The notes: generated by a model not told the origin, from the sequence alone. Counted from the first letter of the stretch, positions 35,342-46,288 are shown. The stretch is 64,000 nt of DNA from Sulfurimonas sp. (GCF_029027585.1 NZ_CP093397.1:2159405-2223404); one strand, 5' to 3'. Made by a program: numbers and translations.

Positions 35342-37618
35342 CTATTTAAGATTAGCTCTAATTATTTTAACTGCCTCAACCATATTTTTTAAACTTGGTT
35401 TTACTTCACTCCATTTTCTAGTTTTTAAACCACAATCTGGATTAATCCAAAGTTGTTCTTTTGGTAAAACTTCAAGTAATAGTTTTATCTGATGGACAAT
35501 TGTATTTATACTTGGTATTCTTGGAGAGTGAATGTCATAAACTCCGGGACCAACTTCTTGCTTATAGCCAACTTTTTTGAATATTTTTAAGAGTTCATTT
35601 CCACTTCTTGCAGTTTCTATCGAGATAACATCTGCATCCATATTTTCTATAGTTTGGATGATATCATTAAACTCGCTATAACACATGTGAGTATGGATTT
35701 GAGTTTCTTTTTTTGCGCTACTTACAGATATTTTAAAGTCTCTGACAGCCCATGCTTCATAAATTTTTATCTTTTTATCTCTTAATGGATAACCCTCTTT
35801 AAATGCTGCCTCATCAACTTGTATGATTTTTATTCCTGCTTTTTGTAAATCATCTATCTCATCACTTAGAGCTACAGCTATTTGTTTTGAAACTTCATCT
35901 TTAGGCATGTCATCTCTTACAAATGACCAGTTTAAAATGGTTACCGGACCTGTTAGCATCCCTTTCATTATTCTTTTAGTTTTACTTTGTGCATAAGTTA
36001 TCCAATCAACGGTCATAGCCTTTGGACGACTGATATCTCCATATATAAATGGTGGTTTAACACATCTACTGCCATAGCTCTGTACCCAACCATTTTGAGA
36101 AAATCCATATCCCTTTAATTGTTCCCCAAAGTATTCAACCATATCATTTCTTTCAGGTTCACCATGGACTAAAACTTCTATACCACACTCTTCTTGAAAA
36201 GCTATACAATCATCTATGTAATCTTTCATTTGTTTTTCATAATTTTCATAAGAAATATCAGCATTTTTAAACTCTCTTCTAGCTTTTCTCACCTCAGGTG
36301 TTTGAGGGAATGAACCTATAGTTGTAGTAGCTAAATCTTTATATCCCAAAATCTCTTTTTGAAGTTTGATTCTATCTTCATATCTGCCATCTCTTTGAAG
36401 TTTAGTATAATATGTTACTCTCTCTTGTACAACTTTGTCATGAATAAGAGTAGAAGTTTTTCTACTTTTATTAGCTCTTATATTTAAATCTAATGCGTCT
36501 TTGTTTGTTGCATTTAAACTATCTAAACCATCAAAAAATAGTTTTGTGACAAGTGAAATTTCATCAAGTTTTTCTACTGCATAACTCAACCAGTTTTTAA
36601 TTTCTTTATCAAGTTTCTCTTCATACTTTAGTGTAAAAGGGGTATGCAAAAGGCTACAAGATGAACTAATTATAATATTTTTCTTCTCTACATTTTGAGC
36701 AATACTCTCTAAAAGCTTGTTTGTATTTTTAGTATCATTTTTCCAAATATTTCTACCATCAACTACACCCGCAATTAGCTTCTTGTTGCTATTAGAAATC
36801 AATTCAAGAGATTTTAGATTTTCATGCCCATGCAAAAAATCAAGTCCTAATGCCCAAATGGGGGTATTAACTAAAATTTTTGTGGCTTCATTTGAGTGTT
36901 CAAAATATGTAGTTACAACTATATTTATATTTTTATTAATATTTGCTAGTCTGTCATAAGTTGGTTTGATAAGACTTAATGTTTTTATTTCATTATCTCT
37001 TACAAATATTGGTTCATCCATTTGTATAGTAATATACTCATCAAGTTTTGAAATCTCCTTTAAGAGGTCTTCATAAACTGCTAAGATTTTGTTAAACAAC
37101 TCATAAGTGTCACCTCTATCAACTCTTTTAGAGAGACCTAAAAATGTTATAGGTCCAATTAGATTTATCTTGGTTTTTATACCTAATTCTTTTGCTTCGT
37201 AATACTCATTGATAATCTTTGAAGCATTTAGTTTATAAGTATCTTCAAGTGATAGTTCCGGCACTATATAATGATAGTTAGTATTAAACCACTTTGTCAT
37301 TTCCATAGCAACACAATCTTTATTCCCTCTAGCCATGGAAAAATACAGGTCTTCATTATTTAGATTTTTAAATCTTTTTGGAATTGCACCTAAGATAATT
37401 GCAGTATCTAGCATATTGTCATAAAGTGAAAAATCATTTGAACTGATAAAGTCTATACCAGCATCTTTTTGATAGTTCCAGTGTCTTTTTTTAAGTTTAC
37501 TTGCTACTTTTTGTACTTCAATAAATGAGCAATTTTTAGCCCAAAAATTCTCTAATACTCTTTTTAATTCTCTTTGTTCTCCAATTCTTGGAAATCCTAC
37601 GATGTAATTTTTTGACAT
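35342..37618 (-). CDS. metE: Cobalamin-independent methionine synthase
   Basis: It transfers the methyl group of 5-methyltetrahydrofolate (polyglutamate) to homocysteine. The 758-residue protein has both TIM-barrel halves: the N-terminal part with GFPRIGEQRELKRVLENFW, and the C-terminal catalytic half with TTIGSFPQTPEVRKARREF, VHGEPERNDMVEYFGEQ, and zinc ligands in HTHMCYSEF and NPDCGLKTRKW. It is inserted between glyA and lysS, which are adjacent in Helicobacter. Confidence 0.96.
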   Translation of the reverse strand: MSKNYIVGFPRIGEQRELKRVLENFWAKNCSFIEVQKVASKLKKRHWNYQKDAGIDFISSNDFSLYDNMLDTAIILGAIPKRFKNLNNEDLYFSMARGNKDCVAMEMTKWFNTNYHYIVPELSLEDTYKLNASKIINEYYEAKELGIKTKINLIGPITFLGLSKRVDRGDTYELFNKILAVYEDLLKEISKLDEYITIQMDEPIFVRDNEIKTLSLIKPTYDRLANINKNINIVVTTYFEHSNEATKILVNTPIWALGLDFLHGHENLKSLELISNSNKKLIAGVVDGRNIWKNDTKNTNKLLESIAQNVEKKNIIISSSCSLLHTPFTLKYEEKLDKEIKNWLSYAVEKLDEISLVTKLFFDGLDSLNATNKDALDLNIRANKSRKTSTLIHDKVVQERVTYYTKLQRDGRYEDRIKLQKEILGYKDLATTTIGSFPQTPEVRKARREFKNADISYENYEKQMKDYIDDCIAFQEECGIEVLVHGEPERNDMVEYFGEQLKGYGFSQNGWVQSYGSRCVKPPFIYGDISRPKAMTVDWITYAQSKTKRIMKGMLTGPVTILNWSFVRDDMPKDEVSKQIAVALSDEIDDLQKAGIKIIQVDEAAFKEGYPLRDKKIKIYEAWAVRDFKISVSSAKKETQIHTHMCYSEFNDIIQTIENMDADVISIETARSGNELLKIFKKVGYKQEVGPGVYDIHSPRIPSINTIVHQIKLLLEVLPKEQLWINPDCGLKTRKWSEVKPSLKNMVEAVKIIRANLK

Positions 37619-37661
37619 TATTTTATCCTTATATATATTTTTAGTTTAGTTTAATTGGTTT

Positions 37662-37904
37662 TTAGGATATAAAAGGAGGGTGCACACCGGTTCTACGGAA
37701 TGCAAAACAAACGGTATAAAAAGGACATCTTGGTATAAAATGGTTTATAAGAAGTATTACTTTAGTTTTTAGTTTATAGTAGCAGTTACACTGACAAGGT
37801 TTTGAGTTAAGTTTATAAATTAATTCTAATGCTTCATCAGGAGGAGATTCATCTAGTTCATCTTTTTCTGAGGATATTTTGCCAAAGCCACTAGGAGATT
37901 TCAT
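37662..37904 (-). CDS. Small cysteine-rich protein of unknown function
   Basis: An 80-residue protein with an ATG 5 nt after the lysS stop, suggesting translational coupling. The first half is acidic (SSEKDELDESPPDEALELIYKLN); the second has Cys in CQCNC and CPFYTVC, followed by FRRTGVHPPF. Six Cys could bind a metal or form an FeS or disulfide site. I recognise no family. Coding is supported by position and a sensible acidic/basic layout, not by homology. It ends 43 nt before metE. Confidence 0.5.
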   Translation of the reverse strand: MKSPSGFGKISSEKDELDESPPDEALELIYKLNSKPCQCNCYYKLKTKVILLINHFIPRCPFYTVCFAFRRTGVHPPFIS

Positions 37905-37909
37905 ATCTT

Positions 37910-39421
37910 TTATTTTTCTTCTTGTTTTTCTTCATTGTGTATTGGTTTCATTGCAGGGAACAATAAAACATCTCTTATAGAATGCTGGTTTGTTAAAAGC
38001 ATAACAAGTCTATCTATTCCGATGCCTTGTCCTGCTGTTGGTGCCATTCCATAGCTTAGTGCATCTATGAAATCTTCATCCATTTCATGTGCTTCATCAT
38101 CTCCAGCTTCTTTAGCATCTACTTGACCTTTAAATCTTTCATATTGGTCTATTGGGTCATTTAACTCAGAAAATGCATTTGCTATTTCGCGACCTGCTAT
38201 AAAAAGTTCAAATCTTTCAGTAATATCGGGGTTATCATCACTTCTTCTAGCAAGTGGAGAAATTTCAACAGGATACTCTGTTATAAAAGTAGGGTCTATT
38301 AGTTTTTCTTCTACAAACTCATCAAAAAGTTCACCTTGAAGTTGTCCTAAGTTTAGGTTTGGTTTGACATTTATGTTTTTAGATTTTAAAAAGTTAACTA
38401 TTTTTTCTTTGTCATTAGTGATTTCTTTAGGAACATCGCCAATAGTAGTAAGTGATTCTATCAGTGGAATCTCTCTAAAGTTTTCAAAGTTTACTTCCAT
38501 ATCTCCATAAGGAAGCATTGATGGAAGGTTTAGATGCTCAAAAAGGTATTGAAAATACTCTTTTGTTATTTCTATTAAATCTTTGTAAGTTTTATATGCC
38601 CAGTAAAACTCTATAGAAGTAAATTCAGGATTATGTGTAGCATCCATACCTTCATTTCTAAAGTTTCTATTTATCTCAAATACTGCTTCAAACCCACCAA
38701 CAATAAGTCGTTTTAAATAAAGTTCAGGTGCAATTCTTAAAAATCTATCGATTCCAAGTGCATTATGATGTGTTACAAAAGGTTTTGCGTTAGCTCCACC
38801 AGCTATTGGATGCATCATTGGAGTTTCAACTTCTAAAAAGCCTTTATCTTCAAAAAATCGTCTTGTAAGAGAGATGACGCGTGAACGCGTATGAAAAGTT
38901 TTACGAACTTCAGAGTTCATAATAAGATCTAAGTATCTTTTTCTGTATCTAATCTCTTTGTCTGTTACACCATGAAACTTTTCAGGAAGTGGAGCGATTG
39001 CTTTTGTTAAAAGTTTTAACTCAGTAGCATGAAGTGAAAGTTCCCCTTTACCAGTTATAAATGGGTAACCACTAACTTCAATAATATCTCCAACTTCAAT
39101 ATTTTTTTTAAAAATTGTGTTGTAAAAACCTTCAGGAAGGTTATCTCTTGCTACATAAATTTGAAGCATACCACTCTCATCTTCGATTTTAGCAAAACTA
39201 GCTTTCCCCATAATTCTTAACAATTTTATTCTTCCACTTACGATGTAGTGGCGATTTTCATCTCTTTTATTTTCTTTTTCTTCTATGTCAGAGTTTACAT
39301 TTAGATATTTTTCAACAGTTGTGTTTCTTTTAGAATCATTTGAATATGGGTTAAAACCAGCATCTCTAAGAAGCTGTGCTTTTTGGATTCTTTGTTGTAT
39401 AAATTTATTTTCAAAAGCCAA
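37910..39421 (-). CDS. lysS: Lysyl-tRNA synthetase (class II)
   Basis: It charges tRNA-Lys. The 503-residue protein has the N-terminal OB-fold anticodon domain (about 60-150) with [19 protein letters not shown]. The class II core shows motif 2 ([23 protein letters not shown]) and motif 3 ([20 protein letters not shown]). It ends with a short charged tail. It lies 17 nt downstream of fur. Confidence 0.97.
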   Translation of the reverse strand: MAFENKFIQQRIQKAQLLRDAGFNPYSNDSKRNTTVEKYLNVNSDIEEKENKRDENRHYIVSGRIKLLRIMGKASFAKIEDESGMLQIYVARDNLPEGFYNTIFKKNIEVGDIIEVSGYPFITGKGELSLHATELKLLTKAIAPLPEKFHGVTDKEIRYRKRYLDLIMNSEVRKTFHTRSRVISLTRRFFEDKGFLEVETPMMHPIAGGANAKPFVTHHNALGIDRFLRIAPELYLKRLIVGGFEAVFEINRNFRNEGMDATHNPEFTSIEFYWAYKTYKDLIEITKEYFQYLFEHLNLPSMLPYGDMEVNFENFREIPLIESLTTIGDVPKEITNDKEKIVNFLKSKNINVKPNLNLGQLQGELFDEFVEEKLIDPTFITEYPVEISPLARRSDDNPDITERFELFIAGREIANAFSELNDPIDQYERFKGQVDAKEAGDDEAHEMDEDFIDALSYGMAPTAGQGIGIDRLVMLLTNQHSIRDVLLFPAMKPIHNEEKQEEK

Positions 39422-39438
39422 TATATTTCCTTAGTTAA

Positions 39439-39927
39439 TTATTTGTTTATTTGTTTTTCTTGACATGATTTACAGTTACCATAAATTTGCATCGAGTGAT
39501 CTTTTATCTTAAAGCCAAGTTCACGGGCTATATGTTCTTGCCTACCTTCGATTTGCTCATCAACAAACTCAGTTATATCTCCACATTCCATACATATAAG
39601 ATGGTCATGATGATTTTTAGCCCCAAGTTCATACTTTTTCCCTTGAGCACCAAAAGATAAAGATGTGACCATATCTGAGTCTTCTAGTAGAGATAGAGTT
39701 CTATATACAGTTGCGATACCAGTTTTTAAGTCTGGAAATTTCTCTTGTATAAGCTTATGTAAAGATTCTGGTGTTAAATGTTCATCAGAATCATAAAGAG
39801 TTTCTAAAATTACTTCTCGCTGTATTGTAAACTTAAGAGAGTTTTTCTTTAGCAGTGCTTTAAAGTCAATTAAAAGCTGCTCATACTCAATAGTTCTTTG
39901 ATTAAAGTTAGTTATGACATTAGACAT
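39439..39927 (-). CDS. fur: Ferric uptake regulator Fur
   Basis: A 162-residue metalloregulator. The N-terminal winged helix has SLKFTIQREVILETLYDSDEHLTPESL and GIATVYRTLSLLEDSDMV. The metal-binding and dimer domain has NHHDHLICMECGDITEFVDEQIE and a second Cys pair CKSC near the end. The spacing fits Fur rather than Zur or PerR, but metal specificity cannot be proved. It represses iron uptake genes when Fe(II)-loaded. It is between cvpA and lysS. Confidence 0.88.
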   Translation of the reverse strand: MSNVITNFNQRTIEYEQLLIDFKALLKKNSLKFTIQREVILETLYDSDEHLTPESLHKLIQEKFPDLKTGIATVYRTLSLLEDSDMVTSLSFGAQGKKYELGAKNHHDHLICMECGDITEFVDEQIEGRQEHIARELGFKIKDHSMQIYGNCKSCQEKQINK

Positions 39928-39929
39928 AA

Positions 39930-40550
39930 TTACATTTTCTCCTTCATTTTTGATTTAATTTCTTTTTTTGTTTTTTCAACTATTTTTTGAGTTGATGTTT
40001 TTACGCTCTCTTGAACTTTATCACTTACTTTATCTATGGACTTGTTTATATCATCACTGATTTTAACAGGGTCTATTTTCATTACAAACTTTCCTGTACT
40101 AACAAGAACAGGAAACAAGAAGCTAGTTTCTATACTTGAGTCTATCGCATTTTTGACAGCTTTTATATTATATGCAGCATGAGCGATTACAGCAGCAATA
40201 AGAAAAAACTTACTTGCACCAAAAACAAAACCTAAAATTCTGTCAAATATGCCAAGACCACTTAGTAAACTTAACTTTTTAAAGATTAAACCAATGCCAA
40301 TCATAAAGAGCCAAAAAACTGCTAAAGTAAATAAAAAACCTGTAAAACTGATAGCACTATTGTTATCAAAATTAAAAATCATATCACTTAACGCTTTACC
40401 AACTGTATCGCCAACTCTAGATGCTACAAAGATACCACCAACGATACCAATTAATCCAAAGACCTCTTTAAAAAATCCATTAAGAATACCTTTTAGACCA
40501 AGTAATAAAATAATTACCGAGGCTACTAAGTCAAAATAATTTAATTCCAT
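39930..40550 (-). CDS. cvpA: CvpA-family membrane protein
   Basis: A 206-residue protein with four hydrophobic segments in the CvpA pattern: FDLVASVIILLLGLKGILNGFFKEVFGLIGIVGG at the start, then SFTGFLFTLAVFWLFMIGIGLIFKKL and RILGFVFGASKFFLIAAVIAHAA. A long charged C-terminal tail (about 150-206) is Lys-rich coiled coil. CvpA is tied to colicin V production and envelope integrity elsewhere; the role here is uncertain. It lies 2 nt before fur. Confidence 0.87.
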   Translation of the reverse strand: MELNYFDLVASVIILLLGLKGILNGFFKEVFGLIGIVGGIFVASRVGDTVGKALSDMIFNFDNNSAISFTGFLFTLAVFWLFMIGIGLIFKKLSLLSGLGIFDRILGFVFGASKFFLIAAVIAHAAYNIKAVKNAIDSSIETSFLFPVLVSTGKFVMKIDPVKISDDINKSIDKVSDKVQESVKTSTQKIVEKTKKEIKSKMKEKM

Positions 40551-40556
40551 ATTTGA

Positions 40557-41465
40557 TTATATCCCAAACATTTGATTTTTGCCATTTGATTTGGCTTTGT
40601 AAAGAGCCTTGTCTGCTCTAGCTATTAAACTATCAGGAGTGTCCCCATTTTTGTAGTTAGCAACTCCGATGCTTGTAGTAATGCCTAAACTGTCTTTTTT
40701 GTAAATAAGCTTATTTTTTCTGATTAAATAAAGAAGCCTATCTATAATCAACCTACAATGTTCATTATCTATGCGATTGAGTATTATGATAAATTCTTCT
40801 CCTCCATATCTAAAAACTTTGTCACCCTCTCTTAGTGTTTGTCTAAGAATATTTGCTATAAAGATTAAGACTTTATCTCCAGTAACATGTCCATATCTGT
40901 CATTTACTGTTTTAAAATCATCAATATCAAGCATCAACAAGTGAAATTCGTAAGATAGTTTTTTATTTGAACAAACTTTGTTTAAGTAAGTAGATAAAGC
41001 TCGTCTGTTGTAAATTTTAGTTAGTGAGTCTAAGTTTGATTTTTCTTCTAGTGTTTTAACTTTTGAGATTAACTCTGTAATGATTTCATTTGCTTTTTTA
41101 ACTTCATCACTCATATGAGTTTGAATTTCATCAAATTTACTTGTAAGTGAAGGTAAATCTATATGTTGTTCATGGCACTCAGAGAGAGTTTTTTCATGTA
41201 GTCTTGTTAGTTTTTGAATTTTTTCATTTGTATCAGCATATGAAGATAAACTTTGTGTAGCAATGTCTTTATAAGCATTTGAAAATAAAGATTGAGTAAA
41301 TCCTTCTTCGTTTATTTTTTCTTCTTTTAAATTCATTATTATTTGAGCTGATTCTAAAAGAAAATTTGCAACTTTTTCTTTGTTGCCTTCTTCTTCTTGG
41401 TTTATCAACAGTGATAACTCTTTGCACATTTCATTTGAAATAGAGATAAGTTCATTTTTTTGCAT
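40557..41465 (-). CDS. GGDEF-domain diguanylate cyclase
   Basis: A 302-residue cytoplasmic protein. The N-terminal about 140 residues are helical with coiled-coil character and no PAS domain. The GGDEF domain (about 141-302) has an intact active-site GGEEF at 221-225. An I-site RxxD (REGD, 212-215) lies five residues before it, so product inhibition is expected. It would make c-di-GMP. It is divergent from the aroF gene and 6 nt upstream of cvpA. Confidence 0.92.
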   Translation of the reverse strand: MQKNELISISNEMCKELSLLINQEEEGNKEKVANFLLESAQIIMNLKEEKINEEGFTQSLFSNAYKDIATQSLSSYADTNEKIQKLTRLHEKTLSECHEQHIDLPSLTSKFDEIQTHMSDEVKKANEIITELISKVKTLEEKSNLDSLTKIYNRRALSTYLNKVCSNKKLSYEFHLLMLDIDDFKTVNDRYGHVTGDKVLIFIANILRQTLREGDKVFRYGGEEFIIILNRIDNEHCRLIIDRLLYLIRKNKLIYKKDSLGITTSIGVANYKNGDTPDSLIARADKALYKAKSNGKNQMFGI

Positions 41466-41605
41466 GCTATATCCTGTGTAACTAATGGTGCCATTATACT
41501 ATTCTAAGCATAAAAAAAACTTTTATTAAAGGTAAAGGGTTGTATTTATAGCTATTTTAGGTGTTTTAATGTAGAATGTAAAAAATAATAATTTAAGGTA
41601 TAACT

Positions 41606-42955
41606 ATGAGTATTTGGAGTCCTACAAGTTGGAGAGAAAAACCGATTTTACAACAACCGACTTATCCAAACAAAGATGATTTAAATAAAGTTTTAAAAGA
41701 GTTAGAAAACTATCCTCCACTTGTTTTTGCGGGAGAAGCAAAAAGACTTAGAGAGCAGTTAGGTGACGCGGCCCAAGGAAAAGCTTTTTTACTTCAAGGT
41801 GGAGATTGTGCTGAGAGTTTTAGTGAATTTCACGCAGATAACATACGAGATACATTTAAAGCTTTAATGCAAATGGCTGTTGTTATGACTTATGCAGGTG
41901 GAGTTCCAGTGATAAAAGTTGGTCGTCTTGGTGGTCAGTTTGCAAAGCCTCGTTCATCAAACACAGAAATATTTGATGGTGTTGAACTTGACTCTTATCG
42001 TGGTGATATTATAAATGGTGTAGAGTTTACAAAAGAAGCTCGTGTTCCAGATCCAAAAAGAATGATAAGAGCTTACAACCAAGCATCTGCTACTCAAAAT
42101 TTACTTCGTGCTTTTGCAACAGGTGGAATGGCGGATTTACATCAAGTACATAGCTGGAACTTAGACTTTGCACATAAAAGTGAAGTAAGCGCTCAGTATG
42201 AAAAACTAGCTCAAGATATAGAAAACTCTTTGAAGTTTATGCAAGCTTGTGGAATTACATCTAAAACTTACAGAAACTTAAGAGAAACAGATTTTTATAC
42301 ATCACATGAAGCACTTTTGCTTCCATACGAAGAGGCTTTTACTAGAAGAGATTCTATTAGCGGGGACTGGTATGATACTTCTGCTCACATGTTATGGATA
42401 GGAGATAGAACTCGTCAATTAGATGGTGCTCATGTTGAGTATTTACGCGGTGTTCAAAATCCTATTGGTGTTAAAGCAGGACCTACTATGGACCCTGAAG
42501 ATTTGATTAAACTTTGTCAAACATTAAATCCAAATAATGAAGCTGGTCGTTTAAATGTTATAGTTAGAATGGGTGCAAATAAAGTTGGCGAAGGTATGCC
42601 AAAACTTATACGGGCAGTTGAAAAAGAAGGTATGAAAGTTGTTTGGTCTTGTGACCCAATGCATGGCAATACTATAAAATCTTCAAACAACTACAAAACT
42701 CGTCCAGTAGATGCAATACTAACAGAAATGAAACAGTTTTTTCAAGTTCATAAAGCTGAGGGAACTATCGCTGGTGGTGTGCATCTAGAGATGACAGGTA
42801 AAAATGTTACTGAGTGTATTGGTGGTTCATTTACTGTAACAGAAGAAGATTTAAGTTCTCGTTATCATACTCACTGTGACCCAAGACTAAATGCAGACCA
42901 GTCTTTAGAGTTGGCATTTTTAATAGCAGATACTTTAAAAGAATCAAAAAGATAG
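41606..42955 (+). CDS. aroG: Class II 3-deoxy-7-phosphoheptulonate (DAHP) synthase
   Basis: It is the first step of the shikimate pathway, joining PEP and erythrose-4-phosphate. The 449-residue protein is the plant/actinobacterial class II type, not the AroFGH class I type. Markers are [17 protein letters not shown] at the start, [33 protein letters not shown] at the end, and metal ligands in the GGDCAE and [10 protein letters not shown] segments. Its stop lies within a terminator hairpin and the gene overlaps the convergent ABC-F gene by 12 nt. Confidence 0.94.
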   Translation: MSIWSPTSWREKPILQQPTYPNKDDLNKVLKELENYPPLVFAGEAKRLREQLGDAAQGKAFLLQGGDCAESFSEFHADNIRDTFKALMQMAVVMTYAGGVPVIKVGRLGGQFAKPRSSNTEIFDGVELDSYRGDIINGVEFTKEARVPDPKRMIRAYNQASATQNLLRAFATGGMADLHQVHSWNLDFAHKSEVSAQYEKLAQDIENSLKFMQACGITSKTYRNLRETDFYTSHEALLLPYEEAFTRRDSISGDWYDTSAHMLWIGDRTRQLDGAHVEYLRGVQNPIGVKAGPTMDPEDLIKLCQTLNPNNEAGRLNVIVRMGANKVGEGMPKLIRAVEKEGMKVVWSCDPMHGNTIKSSNNYKTRPVDAILTEMKQFFQVHKAEGTIAGGVHLEMTGKNVTECIGGSFTVTEEDLSSRYHTHCDPRLNADQSLELAFLIADTLKESKR

Positions 42956-44902
42956 AGTTTTACAAAGCTCTATCTTTTCTTCTTTTTCCTCTATCGATAA
43001 AAGAGTTTCGATTTTTGATTCATAAGTTTCTTCAAGCTCTTTGAGTTCAAGTGCTAGTTGTGTTATCCCTTTGTCTTCATAACATTTTGGATTTGCTAAG
43101 CATTCATTCATTTTCTCTATTTTTTTTTCAAGAGCATCTATTTCTGCTGGTAAACTCTCAAGAGCCATTTTTTCTTTAAATGTTAGTTTTGCAGTTTTAG
43201 GTTTTTCTTTTATGATTTTAATTTCTTTAGTTTTACTGCTTTCACGCTCCATAATAGCTAGTTCTTGAACTTCTTTTTCAATCTCTAAGTACTCTGAATA
43301 CTGTTTATAAGACTCTTCTATATGTTTATCACTTTTAAAAATAAATAATTTTTTTGCAATTTTATCTACAAAATATCTATCATGACTTACAATGATTACC
43401 GCACCACTAAAGTTTGTTAATTGTTCTTCTAAAATATTTATAGTTGGAATATCTAAATCATTTGTAGGCTCATCAAGTATGAGAATATCTACATCTTTTG
43501 TAAAAAGAAGAGCTAAAGCAATACGATTTTTTTCACCACCACTTAAAATACCAACTTTTTTTTCTAAAAATTCTCTAGGAAATAAAAAGTTTTTAAGATA
43601 ACCATATACATGCATATCTTTTCCACGAACGCTTACTCTATCTCCACCATGAGGACAAAATGTTTCCATAAGATTTTTATCATCATCTAGCATCTCTCTA
43701 TGTTGGTCAAAGTAACCTATGTTAAACTCTCCTTGTTTTATCTTTCCACTTGTTGGCTCAAGCCGTCCAAGTATAGCTCTTAGTAGTGTAGATTTGCCAC
43801 TTCCATTTGGTCCAACTATGGCTATAACATCTTTTTGAAGTATGCGAGTTGTGAAGTCTTTTAAAAGTTCTTTGCTTCCTAGCGTTAGATATAAGTTTTC
43901 TACTTCAAAGAGCATTTTTTGCTTGTTTATGCTTTTGTCTCGGTTAAAATGTTTATCTTCTCGTTGAAGTTCAATAGACATTTTTCTTATTTTTGCAGGA
44001 TTAGTTTTAGCATCTTCTCTAAGACTCATAAGTCTGTCTTTTCTACCTTCATTTCTTTTAAGCCTTGCCCTCACTCCTCTTGCAAACCAAGCATTTTCTC
44101 TTTTTAAAATGTCAAGAAGATTATCATGTTGTTTTTGAAGAGTTCTTATATGTTCTGATTTTTGTGTTAGGTAATCACTATAACCACCTTTGTATTCTCG
44201 TAAAGTACAATCTTCAACTTCTATACTTTTAGTAGCAATTCTATCTATAAAATATCTATCATGTGAGATGAATATAAGGGTGAATTTTTCTTTTAAAATC
44301 AACTCTTCCAAAAATTCAACCATATATACATCTAAATGATTTGTAGGTTCATCAAGAAGTAGTATATCAGGTTTTTGTAAGAGTAAAGAAGCAAGAGCAA
44401 CTCGTCTTTGTTCTCCGCCACTCAGAAGGATTAAGGGTTTGTCTTCATACTGTTTTAAATCAAAATGATTAATAATTCTCTCTACTTTGTCATCTAAATT
44501 CCAAGCATTATGATGCTCAATGTAACGAGATAAATTTTCATGCTCATCAAGAAGTTTTTTATTGTCAAAATCATCGGCTAGTTTTAATGAGAGTTCATTG
44601 TATTTGTTCTTTGCATCGTTTAACTCTTTTAGTCCATCTTCAACAGCTTCCCGAACACTTTGTCCCTCTTTAAAGTTAGGTCTTTGGTCTAGCATTTTTA
44701 TTTCTAGATTATTTTTAGTGATTCTGTTCCCAGAATCTTGAGTTAATGTTCCATTTACAATTTTCATCAAGGTTGATTTGCCACTACCATTTTTACCAAT
44801 AATAACGATGCGTTCACCCTCATCAACATGAAAGTTAACCTCTGTGAGTATCTTTTGAGCGGAGTAATGTTTTGAGATATTTTGTAGGTCTATTAGTGCC
44901 AT
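42944..44902 (-). CDS. ABC-F ATPase, Uup type
   Basis: A 652-residue protein with two ABC domains and no membrane part. Domain one has Walker [13 protein letters not shown] near residue 34 and [17 protein letters not shown]. Domain two has [14 protein letters not shown] and [15 protein letters not shown]. The linker holds the [17 protein letters not shown] region. The C-terminal about 100 residues form a charged coiled coil, as in Uup, which acts on ribosomes and DNA stability. ABC-F proteins bind the ribosomal E-site region; the specific role here is inferred. Confidence 0.87.
   Translation of the reverse strand: MALIDLQNISKHYSAQKILTEVNFHVDEGERIVIIGKNGSGKSTLMKIVNGTLTQDSGNRITKNNLEIKMLDQRPNFKEGQSVREAVEDGLKELNDAKNKYNELSLKLADDFDNKKLLDEHENLSRYIEHHNAWNLDDKVERIINHFDLKQYEDKPLILLSGGEQRRVALASLLLQKPDILLLDEPTNHLDVYMVEFLEELILKEKFTLIFISHDRYFIDRIATKSIEVEDCTLREYKGGYSDYLTQKSEHIRTLQKQHDNLLDILKRENAWFARGVRARLKRNEGRKDRLMSLREDAKTNPAKIRKMSIELQREDKHFNRDKSINKQKMLFEVENLYLTLGSKELLKDFTTRILQKDVIAIVGPNGSGKSTLLRAILGRLEPTSGKIKQGEFNIGYFDQHREMLDDDKNLMETFCPHGGDRVSVRGKDMHVYGYLKNFLFPREFLEKKVGILSGGEKNRIALALLFTKDVDILILDEPTNDLDIPTINILEEQLTNFSGAVIIVSHDRYFVDKIAKKLFIFKSDKHIEESYKQYSEYLEIEKEVQELAIMERESSKTKEIKIIKEKPKTAKLTFKEKMALESLPAEIDALEKKIEKMNECLANPKCYEDKGITQLALELKELEETYESKIETLLSIEEKEEKIELCKTLSF
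42947..42978. terminator. Bidirectional hairpin at the aroG / ABC-F convergence
   Basis: AAAAGATAGAG, a 10-nt loop and CTCTATCTTTT form a perfect 11-bp stem with T/A flanks usable from both sides. The stem contains the aroG stop codon and borders the other gene's stop. Confidence 0.7.
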
Positions 44903-44985
44903 AAATAATCTTAAGTTTAATTTTCATAATTATAGCTTGATGAAGTTATAATAAACTTTGCTATAATTCAACCACAAGGAAAAGT

Positions 44986-45885
44986 ATGGAAAATTTTGCG
45001 TTAATTTTTGTAGCAATGTTGATAGGTTATATTATAAATAAACAAGATATTTTCCCTAAAGACACACCTATAATTTTAAATCAATTTATTTTATATATTT
45101 CTTTACCAGCTTTGGTTTTACTTAAAATTCCACAACTTACTTTTTCTTTTGAGATTATTATTCCTGTTATTATTGCGTGGATTGTTATGGGGATTAGTGC
45201 TGTTGCAGTTTTATCTTTATGTAAAATAATGAACTTTTCTAAAGAAGTTACAGGTGCTTTAATGCTTGTAGCAGTTTTAGGAAATACTTCTTTTGTTGGT
45301 ATTCCTGTCATTCAAGCATATCTTGGTGATAGTGCTCTTCCATATGTTGTTATGTATGATCAGTTAGGCTCATTTATTGCACTTGCAACCTATGGTACTT
45401 TTATTGCAGCTTATTATTCTAGTGAAGAGAGTGTAGATGTTAAAGTGATTGCTAAAAAAATTATTACCTTCCCTCCCTTTTTGTTTCTTATAATATCAAT
45501 GTTTTTTATAGGAAGAACATTTAACCCAGTTGTTATAAGTGTTTTAGAATCTTTAGCAAGTACAATTGTACCTTTAGCATTGGTTGCGGTTGGTTTACAG
45601 CTTAGATTTAAATTACCACCTCATGATATTAAACCATTTATTAGTGCTCTTAGTGTTAAGTTGATTTTATCTCCTCTTATAGCTATTGGAGTAGTTACGA
45701 TTTTTTCATGGCAAGGAAAAGCTGCTTTAGTTTCTATTATGGAAGCAGGTATGGGACCTATGATTACTGCAGGTGCAGTGGCATCTATGGCTGGTTTAGC
45801 TCCAAGACTTAGTTCTGCTATTGTTGGATATGGGATATTAATATCTTTTTTGACTACTTGGATTTTACATAATTATATAACTTAA
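44986..45885 (+). CDS. AEC-family (auxin efflux carrier type) transporter
   Basis: A 299-residue membrane protein with ten predicted helices in two halves. The opening (FALIFVAMLIGYIINKQDIFPKD) and the pair GNTSFVGIPVIQAYLG and EAGMGPMITAGAVASMAGL match the AEC fold with its broken helices. Substrates of bacterial members include malate and other organic acids; none can be named here. It is divergent from the ABC-F gene and convergent with the small membrane protein that follows. Confidence 0.85.
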   Translation: MENFALIFVAMLIGYIINKQDIFPKDTPIILNQFILYISLPALVLLKIPQLTFSFEIIIPVIIAWIVMGISAVAVLSLCKIMNFSKEVTGALMLVAVLGNTSFVGIPVIQAYLGDSALPYVVMYDQLGSFIALATYGTFIAAYYSSEESVDVKVIAKKIITFPPFLFLIISMFFIGRTFNPVVISVLESLASTIVPLALVAVGLQLRFKLPPHDIKPFISALSVKLILSPLIAIGVVTIFSWQGKAALVSIMEAGMGPMITAGAVASMAGLAPRLSSAIVGYGILISFLTTWILHNYIT

Positions 45886-45888
45886 AGA

Positions 45889-46215
45889 TTATATTTTTTC
45901 TATTTTACTCTCAAGAGGGTCATTACATATCTCTTTTGCAGTGTACCAATCTGCTATGCCTTTGTCATTGTATTGATATTCTCTTTGTTTAATCGGTATT
46001 ACACTATTTCTTATTTTTGAGCGAACTATTCCCATAATTATAAAACTCAAAAGAAAAGTAGAGATGCCAATAAAGTAGTCATATTTTAGCCAAACTAATA
46101 AACCTATTATATAGATGCCATATTGTAAAAAAATTCTTAATAGCATTGAAATAAGTTTACACTTTTTTGAGTGTAGTTTTGGAGTTGGCTCTATCATATC
46201 TATAAAATCATTCAT
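45889..46215 (-). CDS. Small membrane protein of unknown function
   Basis: About 108 residues from the ATG at 46215 (a TTG at 46230 is in frame). Two hydrophobic segments lie at about residues 25-45 and 50-65, with a cytoplasmic charged tail (RSKIRNSVIPIKQREYQYNDKGIADWY). No family is recognised. It is divergent from htpG across a repeat-bearing spacer and might share regulation with it. Confidence 0.55.
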   Translation of the reverse strand: MNDFIDMIEPTPKLHSKKCKLISMLLRIFLQYGIYIIGLLVWLKYDYFIGISTFLLSFIIMGIVRSKIRNSVIPIKQREYQYNDKGIADWYTAKEICNDPLESKIEKI

Positions 46216-46248
46216 ACGAAAGTATATCAAATTTATATAAATAGAAAC

Positions 46249-46288
46249 AAGACTAAAGTTTATTTAGTCTTAACGACTAAAGTTTATT
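46249..46288. promoter_or_regulatory. Inverted and direct repeat upstream of htpG
   Basis: AAGACTAAA, GTTTA, TTTAGTCTT is a perfect 9-bp inverted repeat (46249-46271). GACTAAAGTTTATT occurs twice (46251-46264 and 46275-46288), 24 bp apart. It lies about 70-108 bp before the htpG start, in a divergent promoter region. It looks like an operator for a heat-shock or other repressor, but matches neither the CIRCE nor the HAIR consensus. Confidence 0.45.
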
